DNA of 20,446 nucleotides from a virus. This document shows positions 7,130-15,155 of this stretch, piece after piece; the stretch's first letter is position 1, and every line of letters starts with the position of its first letter. The position numbers were made by a program, and so were the translations under genes. The stretch lies in IMG/VR virus record IMGVR_UViG_3300046777_001434, positions 1 to 20,446 of that record, one strand, 5' to 3'. The notes beneath the pieces were generated by a model. The model was given only the letters and a program-made list of their open reading frames with translations, did no database searches and was not told the DNA's origin.

Positions 7130-9040
7130 TTACACTTTTTCCAAAGAAATTTGACTATGATTTAGTATAGCTGCTGAAAAAAGATCAACAGAATGCTCTT
7201 CTGCAATCTCTAATAGTTTATTTATTTTCTCTTGATTGTCTTGTTTTCCTTCGCAATAAGCCTTAATGCTATGGTCCCAATTTACTTTGTCTTCGTTAAT
7301 TATTATACTTTGAGCCATTTGTTCTGCTATAGCTTTTTGTTCTGTGGTTAAAGACTTTTTCTTGTGCTTCTTTTTGAGAAATTCTTCTACTTTAGAAGCT
7401 AAAATTTCATATTCTTTGAAAATAGTAGATACGCCTTTCATCGAATAAGAAGCTATGGCTGGTGCTTTTTTATTCCCACCACTTGGAGATGTGTTTTTTG
7501 TTGATTGAGGAGCTTTTGCGCCTTGAGGTCTTCCAGTACTTAGTCCTCCAGCCGCACCTGCGCCACTAGCAACAGGAGCATAGAGACCTTCGTCTTTGAG
7601 TTCCTTGAATTTTCTTTGAGACTCAACAGACTCATCAAATATTGGGAGCCTTCCAGTTTCAATGGCTTGGATTCCCTCTTCTGGAGTTAAAACACCAAGC
7701 TGAACTAGCTGAGCAGAAACTCTTTGCCAAACAGAAGAGTCTTTAATGTCTATTTCTTCGAAGTGAGGAGTTGGGAAATTCTTGAATCCCATATTTTTGC
7801 AAAGTCTCTTAATCTCTGGTGCCAAAAAGTCATTTAAGAAAGCTTGGCGACCCTGCTCTAGTCTTTGGAAGAATATATTTACTTTGATGCTAGTAGCTGA
7901 GAACTTCTCATCTCCAACTAGAATGTTATTTAATCCTTGCTGGATGTCCGTATTGACTACTTCATACTTTTTAGGATCAAGAATATTAGCAATATCAGGA
8001 ATAATAAATTGAGCCTTAGTAGTAAAATCAGAAACAAGAACTTTTCCTACTGATTGATTTTGGAAAAGAGCTTGCATGGCTTCAATATTCTTTTGATTGA
8101 TATTTAAAGCGCCGCTCTTCAATTCAGAGCCCATGGTAATCAATAGAACAGCTTGTTGAGTTGTTCTAGTTAAGGCCATGTCCATCTTTTTCATTTCTTG
8201 CTTCCAGTTGATGTCTTCCAATACTGGAAAACCCATAGGAACAGAGAATGGCTCATAATCTTGCTTCTTATAAAATACAGCAGAGACTTGTTTAGTGTCC
8301 AAAGGAATAGTTATATAAGCTCCAGCACCAGAATAAGTCTTCCTCTGAATCTTGAGGCGATTTTCTTCTGTCAAGCTTCTGAGAACTTCTCTATCTTCAT
8401 CAGTAGTTGGGTTTCTTAGTCTTTGTAGTTCGTAATCTGTTAATATCTTATAGTAATTCCCATTAACGAAAGAAATATTGCCGCCATATTGAATATCTGC
8501 TGGATTCAATATCATATATTTAGACGGAAGCTCTAAAGAGTTTGAAGCCGCCGAACATTCTGAACCAAAAACCTGAGTAATCTTAGCTAAATCATCTTGT
8601 TTGACCTTGTAATCAAATCTATAGATAAAAACATTTCCAGATCTGTAGTATTCTCTGAAAAACTTATCTACGAAGTTGTCAATATTAATCTTCTTAAATA
8701 AAGCCTCTAGAAAATCTCTAGACTTTTTGTTGCCTCCAGTAAAATAAATTTTGCTAGAAGAGAACTCTGTCATCAAGTCGATTACATTTCTGAAAGAAGA
8801 GAAATTGTAATAAGCCTTTTGGCAAAGTATTACGGCATCTCTAACATTGAGGGCGCTCTTGTTAGAAACGTTGTGAGAATACTTAAAAGGCACCAGACCA
8901 TAATCTATATTATGGAACCTATCTGTTCTTTCAATGTCGCCAGCCAAATTTCTACGCGCAGGTATCGGAGTATTCTCCGTAGCCGCAGCAGCGTAGGCCG
9001 TCATCATTGGCGTAATTTCTTGTGTCTTAGGCTTTCTCAT
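7130..9040 (-). CDS. Portal protein
   Basis: A 636-residue protein with the organisation of a tailed-phage portal: an N-terminal segment, a conserved helix-rich block with VIDLMTEFSSSKIYF and EYYRSGNVFIYRFD (about residues 85-145), and a central region with the stem/crown-type sequence LVSDFTTKAQFIIPD. The last 150 or so residues begin with a Gly/Ala/Pro/Ser-rich linker and continue as a Lys/Glu-rich helical domain absent from short portals. The dodecameric portal forms the DNA channel at one capsid vertex and binds the terminase. The start ATG lies two bases after the stop of the fibre gene 9043-9924, which separates it from the large terminase; these two are more often adjacent. Confidence 0.85.
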   Translation of the reverse strand: MRKPKTQEITPMMTAYAAAATENTPIPARRNLAGDIERTDRFHNIDYGLVPFKYSHNVSNKSALNVRDAVILCQKAYYNFSSFRNVIDLMTEFSSSKIYFTGGNKKSRDFLEALFKKINIDNFVDKFFREYYRSGNVFIYRFDYKVKQDDLAKITQVFGSECSAASNSLELPSKYMILNPADIQYGGNISFVNGNYYKILTDYELQRLRNPTTDEDREVLRSLTEENRLKIQRKTYSGAGAYITIPLDTKQVSAVFYKKQDYEPFSVPMGFPVLEDINWKQEMKKMDMALTRTTQQAVLLITMGSELKSGALNINQKNIEAMQALFQNQSVGKVLVSDFTTKAQFIIPDIANILDPKKYEVVNTDIQQGLNNILVGDEKFSATSIKVNIFFQRLEQGRQAFLNDFLAPEIKRLCKNMGFKNFPTPHFEEIDIKDSSVWQRVSAQLVQLGVLTPEEGIQAIETGRLPIFDESVESQRKFKELKDEGLYAPVASGAGAAGGLSTGRPQGAKAPQSTKNTSPSGGNKKAPAIASYSMKGVSTIFKEYEILASKVEEFLKKKHKKKSLTTEQKAIAEQMAQSIIINEDKVNWDHSIKAYCEGKQDNQEKINKLLEIAEEHSVDLFSAAILNHSQISLEKV

Positions 9041-9042
9041 TT

Positions 9043-9924
9043 TTATAAAATCATTAAGTAATTTCCACTACGGAATAGAGTCCCAGAAGGAAGACTTCCC
9101 GTTTGGTTTTGGTTTGGAAGATTTGGCATTAGCACATATCCAGATATGCCGCTCAAAACTACCGACTTTCTATTGGAATGACCCAATATTAAAGTATAAT
9201 CATCAAAAAGTTCTAGCATTGGTAAACCAGCAGAGTCAGCTACAGCCCACAAAGAGCTGTTTGCCCCTGTCTCGTAATAACTTACGAAGGTTCCTGCATT
9301 TCCTACTACTGAAGCATAACCAGAGCTCGCAATTATTGATATAGAGCTGGGAGTATTAATGCCGCTAAGATTTATTCTTTGGGCTGATACTGGTGAATTG
9401 AAAATTTTAGTTCCAGTAAAATTAAAATTTGCTCCACTGACGATATTATCAATAGTAGTAGCATTTGAAGCAGCAATAATTTGAGAATTTAAAACTCCAG
9501 ATACAGTGTCTGTATATGTTTTTGCATATCCGCTAGAAGTATCAATTTTAGTATTTAAGACTCCACTAGCTCCAGTAACGCTGGCGTTTAGATTACCGCT
9601 AACAGAAATAATATAACCGCTAAGAGCAGTATCCACTGCCGTTAACGAAGCTCCAGAAGATTGTAGTCTAGTAGAAAGAGCGCCACTAACATTATCAGTA
9701 TATAAATTAGAATTTATTCCTGTACTCTGAATAGAGTTTGCCAAAATTCCTGAAACATTATCTATTTTTGTGTTTAGAGTTCCTGTCGCTGCGTCAAGAG
9801 CGTCTGAGTCTAAAAATCCAGAAGGGTTATCCACTAGTGGATAATAATTTACGTCTCCAACTTCTATAAAGAAGCCAGAAAACTCAGCTTGATCCACCTG
9901 TTTCCTCCTGACTAAATTGGCCAT
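9043..9924 (-). CDS. Fibre-like structural protein, paralog of the protein at 1965-2753
   Basis: A 293-residue protein. The N-terminal 40 residues (MANLVRRKQVDQAEFSG, then NYYPLVDNPSGFL) match the fibre protein at 1965-2753. About residues 45-165 carry recurrent VSG, LSG or SSG units typical of fibre shafts. FTGTKIFNSPVSAQRINL corresponds to SGTKVFTNRIGFKQIDL of the paralog, and the C-terminal 100 or so residues are different. It is wedged between the large terminase and portal genes with gaps of 17 and 2 bases, so it is co-expressed with head genes. It may be a head or neck fibre, or a second receptor-binding protein; the sequence does not decide. Confidence 0.75.
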   Translation of the reverse strand: MANLVRRKQVDQAEFSGFFIEVGDVNYYPLVDNPSGFLDSDALDAATGTLNTKIDNVSGILANSIQSTGINSNLYTDNVSGALSTRLQSSGASLTAVDTALSGYIISVSGNLNASVTGASGVLNTKIDTSSGYAKTYTDTVSGVLNSQIIAASNATTIDNIVSGANFNFTGTKIFNSPVSAQRINLSGINTPSSISIIASSGYASVVGNAGTFVSYYETGANSSLWAVADSAGLPMLELFDDYTLILGHSNRKSVVLSGISGYVLMPNLPNQNQTGSLPSGTLFRSGNYLMIL

Positions 9925-9941
9925 ACTATTTAGGAATTACA

Positions 9942-11780
9942 CTAAAACATCACAGGAGTAAAAGTAAATGTATTATTTTCTACCTCCTGCTTCATAATGT
10001 CATTATAACATTTAACTCCCCAGTTAGCCAACATAAATGCAGAATAATTATCTTTTCTTGCTCTTGTGGCTGAAGACCCTCTCTTCAAATGCTGCGGCAG
10101 ATCAAAGTTTTGCATGCCTCTAGAAGTCGTAGTATATTCTACCAGAGAGCATTGCTTTTTTGTTTGATAAATGAAGTCGTCTTGGTTTTCTATGAAGTCT
10201 AGATTAGTCCAATCTTGTCTATCGGCATTAAATATAAGATCTCTTGGAATTGAAGTGTCTATCACTTGGCTAAAGAACTTTTCATTAGAGCAAGTTCTAG
10301 AAGCAAACAAAACTTTCTTATAATCTATGCAAGCTTGCAAAAATTCATTGCCCTTTCTAATGAATCCAGAGGAGAATACTTGATTAAATGCTATCCTATG
10401 TTCTGATAGGTTATATTGAGATTTCGCGCTTCTTAATTGGGCGTCGTACTCTGCGCCTTCAGCATCTGCTGCGAACTCAAGAGTCTTAATGTTTATTTTA
10501 TTTGCTTTAAAAACATCAGATTGATTGCAGGTATCTAAAAATATGTCTGCGCCAGCATTATCGCTCACTATCATTACGACATTGAAGTATGTCATTAGAT
10601 ATCCAAAATATTTAACGTGATTATTTAAATTACCAAGTCCAGCATAAGTATGAACAAGTATTCCTATGCCAGTATCTTCGTCTAGTTCCATTACAGCCAT
10701 TGCAAAATAGTCCGCATTTGGGCTATCGCTCATGTTTGGATCAATGCCAATAATATACTTCTTGCCAGTGGATCCTTTTATCAACGTATGAGGATACTCG
10801 TCTTTCAAAGTACACTCTTCCATTTTCTTTGCACTAAAATAACTGTCAGATCCGTCAGTAAATTGAGCGCAATACTCTCTTAAAAATGCAGAATGAGAAG
10901 TTCCGCCACTCTGAGCTTCTTCAATGATTGTTTTATCAATCATCTCTGCTGGCAAAGCTTCGAATCCAAGCTGAGAAACGAAATAAGAAGACTCTCCTTT
11001 TTCCGGAGAAGTTATTTGGTTTACCCACTCTTGATATGTCTTATAAAGATTCTCAAAAGTATAACTGGCAGAAGACAAGGCTATCATTTTTGAATTATTG
11101 ACGAAGACCATCCTGTCTTCTTCTTTCATCTTACCTTCTTTAATTAGCAAGTCTTCCATTTCGCGCACATCAATACGTCTTTTCATGTCTTGAGGCGCAA
11201 CAAGGAATGGCATCAATACGTTTTTAATAATTTCTTCTGGTAGCAGCAAAAACTCATCAAGCACAAGAATGTTAGCACGGAAACCACGAATCTTTTCGCC
11301 GCTTAGAGGAATTGCCCTGATAGATCCGCCATTAATATCCCACTCATACAAATCATTTCTCTTGCTCTTGGCTCCGAATGCTTGCAGCAATAGCTCTGCG
11401 CCTTTGCTTTCGGACATCTTTTCTATGTTATTAAATATTGCTCTAGCAGTACGGAACGTAGGGCCTGCTATTAAGATTTTTGTATTTGGCTCAAATATGC
11501 ATTGCAGCACACAATAGACACTAGCTATAAATGACTTGGCGCAACCGCGACCCCAAACACACATATTAAAATTTCTATTAAACATTCCCTTGAGAGTAAT
11601 CTCTTGGTAAGGAGCAAGCTTAACTCCTGTTAATAAATAAGTAGTAAAGTATAAATTTTGACGTAAAAATTTTGCTAATGAAATCTTAGCTTCTTTATCT
11701 TCCAACTCTCCTTGAAGCTGCTTATAAATCTCATTATAGTTTTCTGTTTTCTTTTTGTACTTCGTTGTTTCGTGCCACAT
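9942..11780 (-). CDS. terL: Terminase large subunit
   Basis: A 612-residue DNA-packaging motor. The ATPase half shows a Walker A variant GRGCAKSF (residues 77-84), IAGPTFRTAR (104-113), Walker B ILVLDE (171-176) and a coupling motif ALSSAS (234-239). The RNase H-like nuclease half shows IIGIDPN with Asp347 and MIVSDNAGAD with Asp407 as candidate metal ligands. The enzyme cuts concatemeric DNA and pumps it through the portal into the prohead. Length is normal for large terminases. The ATG directly follows the stop of the upstream nuclease gene, so translation is probably coupled. The Walker A has Ala where the second Gly is usual; such variants occur and the enzyme looks intact. Confidence 0.95.
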   Translation of the reverse strand: MWHETTKYKKKTENYNEIYKQLQGELEDKEAKISLAKFLRQNLYFTTYLLTGVKLAPYQEITLKGMFNRNFNMCVWGRGCAKSFIASVYCVLQCIFEPNTKILIAGPTFRTARAIFNNIEKMSESKGAELLLQAFGAKSKRNDLYEWDINGGSIRAIPLSGEKIRGFRANILVLDEFLLLPEEIIKNVLMPFLVAPQDMKRRIDVREMEDLLIKEGKMKEEDRMVFVNNSKMIALSSASYTFENLYKTYQEWVNQITSPEKGESSYFVSQLGFEALPAEMIDKTIIEEAQSGGTSHSAFLREYCAQFTDGSDSYFSAKKMEECTLKDEYPHTLIKGSTGKKYIIGIDPNMSDSPNADYFAMAVMELDEDTGIGILVHTYAGLGNLNNHVKYFGYLMTYFNVVMIVSDNAGADIFLDTCNQSDVFKANKINIKTLEFAADAEGAEYDAQLRSAKSQYNLSEHRIAFNQVFSSGFIRKGNEFLQACIDYKKVLFASRTCSNEKFFSQVIDTSIPRDLIFNADRQDWTNLDFIENQDDFIYQTKKQCSLVEYTTTSRGMQNFDLPQHLKRGSSATRARKDNYSAFMLANWGVKCYNDIMKQEVENNTFTFTPVMF

Positions 11781-11781
11781 A

Positions 11782-12702
11782 TTATAGTAGTTTTAAGTCG
11801 TACATTAATTGCAAGTCGTATTTTTTATATTCTCCTTTACTAAAAAATACTTTCTTCATTATTCTAACGCATTCTTCCCTTCCATCTACAAATAAAAATT
11901 GTACGTTGGGATATTTCTGTATTAATTCTCTGACGTTAAAGAAAACAAACTCTGGAGTGACTTTGATTTTCTTAGATACATAATTGAGATATTGAAAGCT
12001 CAAGCATTCTTGCAAAGAACGCTCTACCAAGACTATCAGATTCGCTTCTGCTGCCACAGAACGCTCTATCTCTCGGCAAAATCTCTCGTAGCCGCCACTC
12101 ATTGTGCCGATAAAATCAGAAATAGATTTTCTTTCGATATAGCATTTGTTTTCGGGATCGTTGATAGCGTAGTCTCCGAATTTTAAACCTTTAATTTCAG
12201 TAGGATAGTCTATGACCAGAGGCATCTGCTCTCTGGTATCAATAAATATTTTAAATCCATCAACCTCAGAAGATTTCAATCCTTCTTTTGGATATTCGTA
12301 TTTATTTTTGAGGCCAATCTCGCCGCAAAGCCTATAATAATCCAAGAAAAGCTTGTGATAATAAGGAACAGGGGGGCTAGTAATAGAGCGAAGCTCAACT
12401 TCAGTAGGCGCATAAGTTAAGTTATGTTTTTCTTTTCTTTGGACTAGAAATTTTTTTAAATAAGTTTTCTGAGCGTCAGAATTTTGCTGGCTCAGCCACT
12501 TTTTCATGGAATTTTTATTGTTGAAGTCATTAGAGAAATAATAATCTTTATTTTTGAAGTTTATTAATTCTCCAGTAAGCAAATCATATCTCGGCTCGTG
12601 AGTTTGGTAGTATTCTACCATTCTCAACTTGTGAGATTTGAGATGCCCATGAAAATTCTTGTCTGTTTCGAATTCTAAATTACAAATTTTACATTTAACC
12701 AT
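11782..12702 (-). CDS. C2H2 zinc finger-ERCC4 (XPF-like) nuclease
   Basis: A 306-residue protein. Residues 4-24 form a perfect classical zinc finger, C-x2-C-x12-H-x3-H (C4, C7, H20, H24). Residues about 150-235 are an ERCC4/XPF-family nuclease core: FIDTREQ (D155, R157, E158), GDYAI (G176, D177), IERKSISD (E190, R191, K192, D196), i.e. the GD...ERKxxxD signature complete. The family cuts branched or flap DNA using divalent metal. The middle, 40-145, is unassigned. The gene overlaps the upstream gene by 8 bases and directly precedes terL, so a role in processing replicating DNA before or during packaging is inferred; a recombination or repair role is the alternative. Confidence 0.88.
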   Translation of the reverse strand: MVKCKICNLEFETDKNFHGHLKSHKLRMVEYYQTHEPRYDLLTGELINFKNKDYYFSNDFNNKNSMKKWLSQQNSDAQKTYLKKFLVQRKEKHNLTYAPTEVELRSITSPPVPYYHKLFLDYYRLCGEIGLKNKYEYPKEGLKSSEVDGFKIFIDTREQMPLVIDYPTEIKGLKFGDYAINDPENKCYIERKSISDFIGTMSGGYERFCREIERSVAAEANLIVLVERSLQECLSFQYLNYVSKKIKVTPEFVFFNVRELIQKYPNVQFLFVDGREECVRIMKKVFFSKGEYKKYDLQLMYDLKLL

Positions 12703-13789
12703 CTAAAACTTCCTCCTCTGTTAAGCCAAAGATTCTAGCTTTAACATCATCCATAGATGATAAGCGTCCGACCTCTGCTTTTAAAACTTCTCTTCTCATA
12801 TCTGCCATTTTTATCATTTCTTTTCTAGTCTCTTCGTCTTTCCACATCTGCACTAGATTAAGAATCGAGGCGTTATCTTTAACTTGATTAGAAAGCCTTT
12901 CGCTTCTCTTAACTTTTAGATCGTTAAGGAGTTTTTGCTGACGAGTAACGCACTGATTGTACTCTGTTCGAGCAGAAGTGACTGCTTCTACTAGAGTCAT
13001 TGGAATTTTTGCGCCTGAATTAATTTCTTGATCTATCTGATCTTGCAAAGTAGCTATTGTCTCTTGAATATTTGAAGATATTACAACTTCCGTTGCTAAA
13101 ACAATATATTGATCTACTTCTTCTTGAGTTAAATCTGATTTATCAAAAGTATATCTAATGAAACTGCTCTCGAAAAGATCTCTGTCTACGGAATTAGTAT
13201 ATGTTTCTATCTGATGCAAAAATCTATAAGTATGAAGATAAGAGATTAGAGAGTTCAGCTCTTTTTTTTGCTTAGTTGTGATTTTATCTTTATCTATTCC
13301 ATTTAAAACATATCTATTGACTCTAACTAAAGCTCTTTCTTGATTCTTGGGTGGTTTATAGTCTTCTTGATTCTCTTCTTCAGTGGGAAGACCTGCTGAA
13401 GTTTGAACTTGTTTGGGTAAGGTATCTAAATACTCTTGGATAGAGCGAGCTTCTATGGATAAATTTGTTAAACCATAATTATCGAAAAGATCTCTGGCCA
13501 ATTCTGTTGCGGTCATCATTGCCGCATTATTAACAATATAATCTTTTTGCTCGTCAGATAAAGCCACTCTATCTTTTGGAGTGTATTCGCTTTTTGTTTT
13601 TACTTTTAAATCTCTTGAGGCTAAAAATTTCTTTACGGATTTCCCATAGACGCTTCTTCCATCTATATTTGGAATTTCTGGAAAAACTATTTGAGTTAAC
13701 TCTTGTAAGCTAGGCGGATTTTCTTTTCTGTCGTTCCAAGTGCGAATAATAGTGTCTTTTTGTTCTTGAGTTAATTCTATTTCAGTCAT
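12695..13789 (-). CDS. Duplicated-HTH protein, probable terminase small subunit or packaging cofactor
   Basis: A 364-residue protein with two similar N-terminal modules. The first, about residues 5-60, begins LTQEQKDTIIRTW; the second, about 76-125, begins LSDEQKDYIVNNA. Both continue with a helix-turn-helix-like (S/T)xxEL pattern and end with Arg-Ser and a final helix ending in (F/Y)L. The remainder is largely helical with coiled-coil character (about 235-345). Small terminase subunits carry N-terminal HTH DNA-binding domains and a helical oligomerisation core and usually lie just upstream of terL. Here one nuclease gene intervenes. The assignment rests on position and architecture, not a family match. 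The ATG overlaps the sigma-factor stop as ATGA. Confidence 0.6.
   Translation of the reverse strand: MTEIELTQEQKDTIIRTWNDRKENPPSLQELTQIVFPEIPNIDGRSVYGKSVKKFLASRDLKVKTKSEYTPKDRVALSDEQKDYIVNNAAMMTATELARDLFDNYGLTNLSIEARSIQEYLDTLPKQVQTSAGLPTEEENQEDYKPPKNQERALVRVNRYVLNGIDKDKITTKQKKELNSLISYLHTYRFLHQIETYTNSVDRDLFESSFIRYTFDKSDLTQEEVDQYIVLATEVVISSNIQETIATLQDQIDQEINSGAKIPMTLVEAVTSARTEYNQCVTRQQKLLNDLKVKRSERLSNQVKDNASILNLVQMWKDEETRKEMIKMADMRREVLKAEVGRLSSMDDVKARIFGLTEEEVLDG
12709..12718 (-). promoter_or_regulatory. Strong ribosome-binding site of the ERCC4 nuclease gene
   Basis: On the minus strand AGGAGGAAG (12709-12717) lies inside the 3' end of the upstream gene, with GGAGG nine bases from the ATG at 12700-12702. 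It fixes this start and shows that the host uses ordinary Shine-Dalgarno initiation. It is the strongest such site I saw in the window. Confidence 0.8.
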
Positions 13790-14466
13790 AGGTCTATTTC
13801 TCCATTAGCCAAAGATTGCTTAGCTTTTTTTATTATTGATTTTTGGATATTTTTGAGCTGCTTATTGTAAGCGCTCTTAGCTTCCTTGTCGTATTTAAAC
13901 TTTAAAATCTTACAAACTTGCTCTTCTGTTTTGTGATTAATATATAATAACTCATACACTCTCCACTCTACTGGCTTTAAAATCTGCTTCATCTTTTCGT
14001 GCAAATTTTGAGTCGCTTTCTGAATATCTGAGTTAATACAAACCTGATTATTTATTTCGTAAGAGTGATCTTCTATGGACACAGCCATTTTTAAGTCGTA
14101 AGCATTTTTTTTGGTCTTCATCCAATTATTAAACATTGGACAACCCTGATCTTGCTTTCCGTATATGCGACATTCGCTTTCTCCCAAAGCTGCGGCGCAT
14201 TTTAAGCAAGGACGAGCATAATTTCCGTAATTATTCCTGATTAAGTTCTTGATTTGATTGGAGATGATTCTATTAATCCAAGGAAGCATGGGTTTTTTCT
14301 CATCATAAAGGTTCCATTTTTTGTATATATGGAATCTTATGATTTGAGACACATCTTCGAAATCAATCCAGCTAAGCGTCGATAAAGTCCACTTATTCTT
14401 ACGCTTTAATATCTCTGTATTAATTAAATTGATGCAAGCTTCAAATTTTATTTTATTCTTCTTCAT
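13786..14466 (-). CDS. Phage sigma-70-family RNA polymerase sigma factor with a Cys-rich insert
   Basis: A 226-residue protein. Residues 26-80 read as sigma region 2: WTLSTLSWIDFEDVSQIIRF, then YDEKKPMLPWINRIISNQ, matching the DxxDxxQ and WLxxIxxN-type patterns of ECF-like factors. Residues 155-190 fit region 4 (ILKPVEWRVYELLYINHKTE). Between them C87, C90, C99 and C109 form a likely zinc site. Phage sigma factors of this sort redirect host RNA polymerase to late genes. Its position at the head of the packaging and head operon suits a late-gene regulator. It overlaps the upstream zinc-ribbon gene by 14 bases and the downstream gene by 4. Confidence 0.8.
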   Translation of the reverse strand: MKKNKIKFEACINLINTEILKRKNKWTLSTLSWIDFEDVSQIIRFHIYKKWNLYDEKKPMLPWINRIISNQIKNLIRNNYGNYARPCLKCAAALGESECRIYGKQDQGCPMFNNWMKTKKNAYDLKMAVSIEDHSYEINNQVCINSDIQKATQNLHEKMKQILKPVEWRVYELLYINHKTEEQVCKILKFKYDKEAKSAYNKQLKNIQKSIIKKAKQSLANGEIDL

Positions 14467-14839
14467 TCATGGATTGGCGAGACGGATAAAAACCCGCTTC
14501 TCGCTTAAAAGACTCTAAAGCTTCTTGCTTATTGAACCCTTGAGCTTGAGAGACTGAGCTGCTTTCACTTTCTCCATTATAAGTTCCCATCAAATTCTGC
14601 ATTTTTGATCCTTTGTTGGGTTTTACATCAATTTCAAAGTCTAATTTTGAAATGTCGGGCACTCTTTCTGTCGAGATTTCCTCTTCTTCGTCTACTTGTG
14701 TAATCTTAGGCGTATTCTTTAAGACTTTTGGAGCTGCCGCAGCTACAATAGAAAAGCTTGAAGCGCAAGCAGAGCAAAACTTTGGCTTATTAAAAGAATA
14801 CTCAGTACCAGAGCCGCACTTTTGACAATAGATCTTCAT
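14453..14839 (-). CDS. Zinc-ribbon protein with an acidic low-complexity tail, function unknown
   Basis: A 128-residue protein. Residues 4-26 hold two CxxC knuckles, C5/C8 and C22/C25, a compact zinc ribbon. The rest is predicted disordered: an acidic stretch DEEEEIS near 50-56 and a Ser/Gln-rich C-terminus ending RQSMNEEE. It is the first gene of the minus-strand packaging operon and overlaps the sigma-factor gene by 14 bases, so translation is probably coupled. That pairing suggests a transcription cofactor such as a sigma or RNA-polymerase partner, which is inference. The start lies only 19 bases from the start of the divergent plus-strand gene. Confidence 0.75.
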   Translation of the reverse strand: MKIYCQKCGSGTEYSFNKPKFCSACASSFSIVAAAAPKVLKNTPKITQVDEEEEISTERVPDISKLDFEIDVKPNKGSKMQNLMGTYNGESESSSVSQAQGFNKQEALESFKREAGFYPSRQSMNEEE

Positions 14840-14858
14840 ATTAAGGATTATACACTAT

Positions 14859-15155
14859 ATGCCTAAAAAAACCACTAAAAGTTTTAAATTTAAGACAGAT
14901 AAGGGCGTAGAGTATTCTGTTAGCAAAATCAAAATTCCCTCTAGAGACAGGGCAGAGGGACTTTGTGATTCTCCTGATAATGAATGTCCTCAGATATTTA
15001 TAGAAGCATCTCTCTTGCCTCGTAGAGAAATGGCTGTTACTATTGAGGAGTTCGCGCATGCGTTTTTTTGGGACAAATCAGAGAAGAATGTGCGTAAGTT
15101 TGCGGCAGTTTTAACAAAATATTTATACGCGAACGGTTGGAGAAAAAGCTTTTAG
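14859..15155 (+). CDS. Putative metallopeptidase-like phage protein with a degenerate HExxH motif
   Basis: A 98-residue protein and the only plus-strand gene I accept. After a Lys-rich N-terminus (MPKKTTKSFKFKT) comes GLCDSPDNECPQIFIEASL, then TIEEFAHAFFWDKSEKNVRKF and a C-terminus with LYANGWRK. From memory this layout recalls small phage zincin-like proteins in which HExxH is followed by HAFFWD-type residues, but here the first motif position is Glu (EEFAH), so it may not be catalytic. It is divergent from the zinc-ribbon gene (19-base gap), and its last 33 bases overlap the 3' end of phoH on the other strand. The minus frame opposite lacks any family-like pattern, so I treat it as a shadow. 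Confidence 0.75.
   Translation: MPKKTTKSFKFKTDKGVEYSVSKIKIPSRDRAEGLCDSPDNECPQIFIEASLLPRREMAVTIEEFAHAFFWDKSEKNVRKFAAVLTKYLYANGWRKSF

Noticed and set aside
2761-9943. Recurrent GTGTAAT upstream of several starts as a promoter element
   Set aside because: In two of the cases it overlaps the stop codon of the preceding gene, and its distance to the ATG varies from 8 to 18 bases.
14841-15059. 72-codon minus-strand frame opposite the lone plus-strand gene
   Set aside because: Its product is Arg/Cys/Phe-rich with no recognisable pattern, while the plus-strand frame has a coherent family-like sequence.
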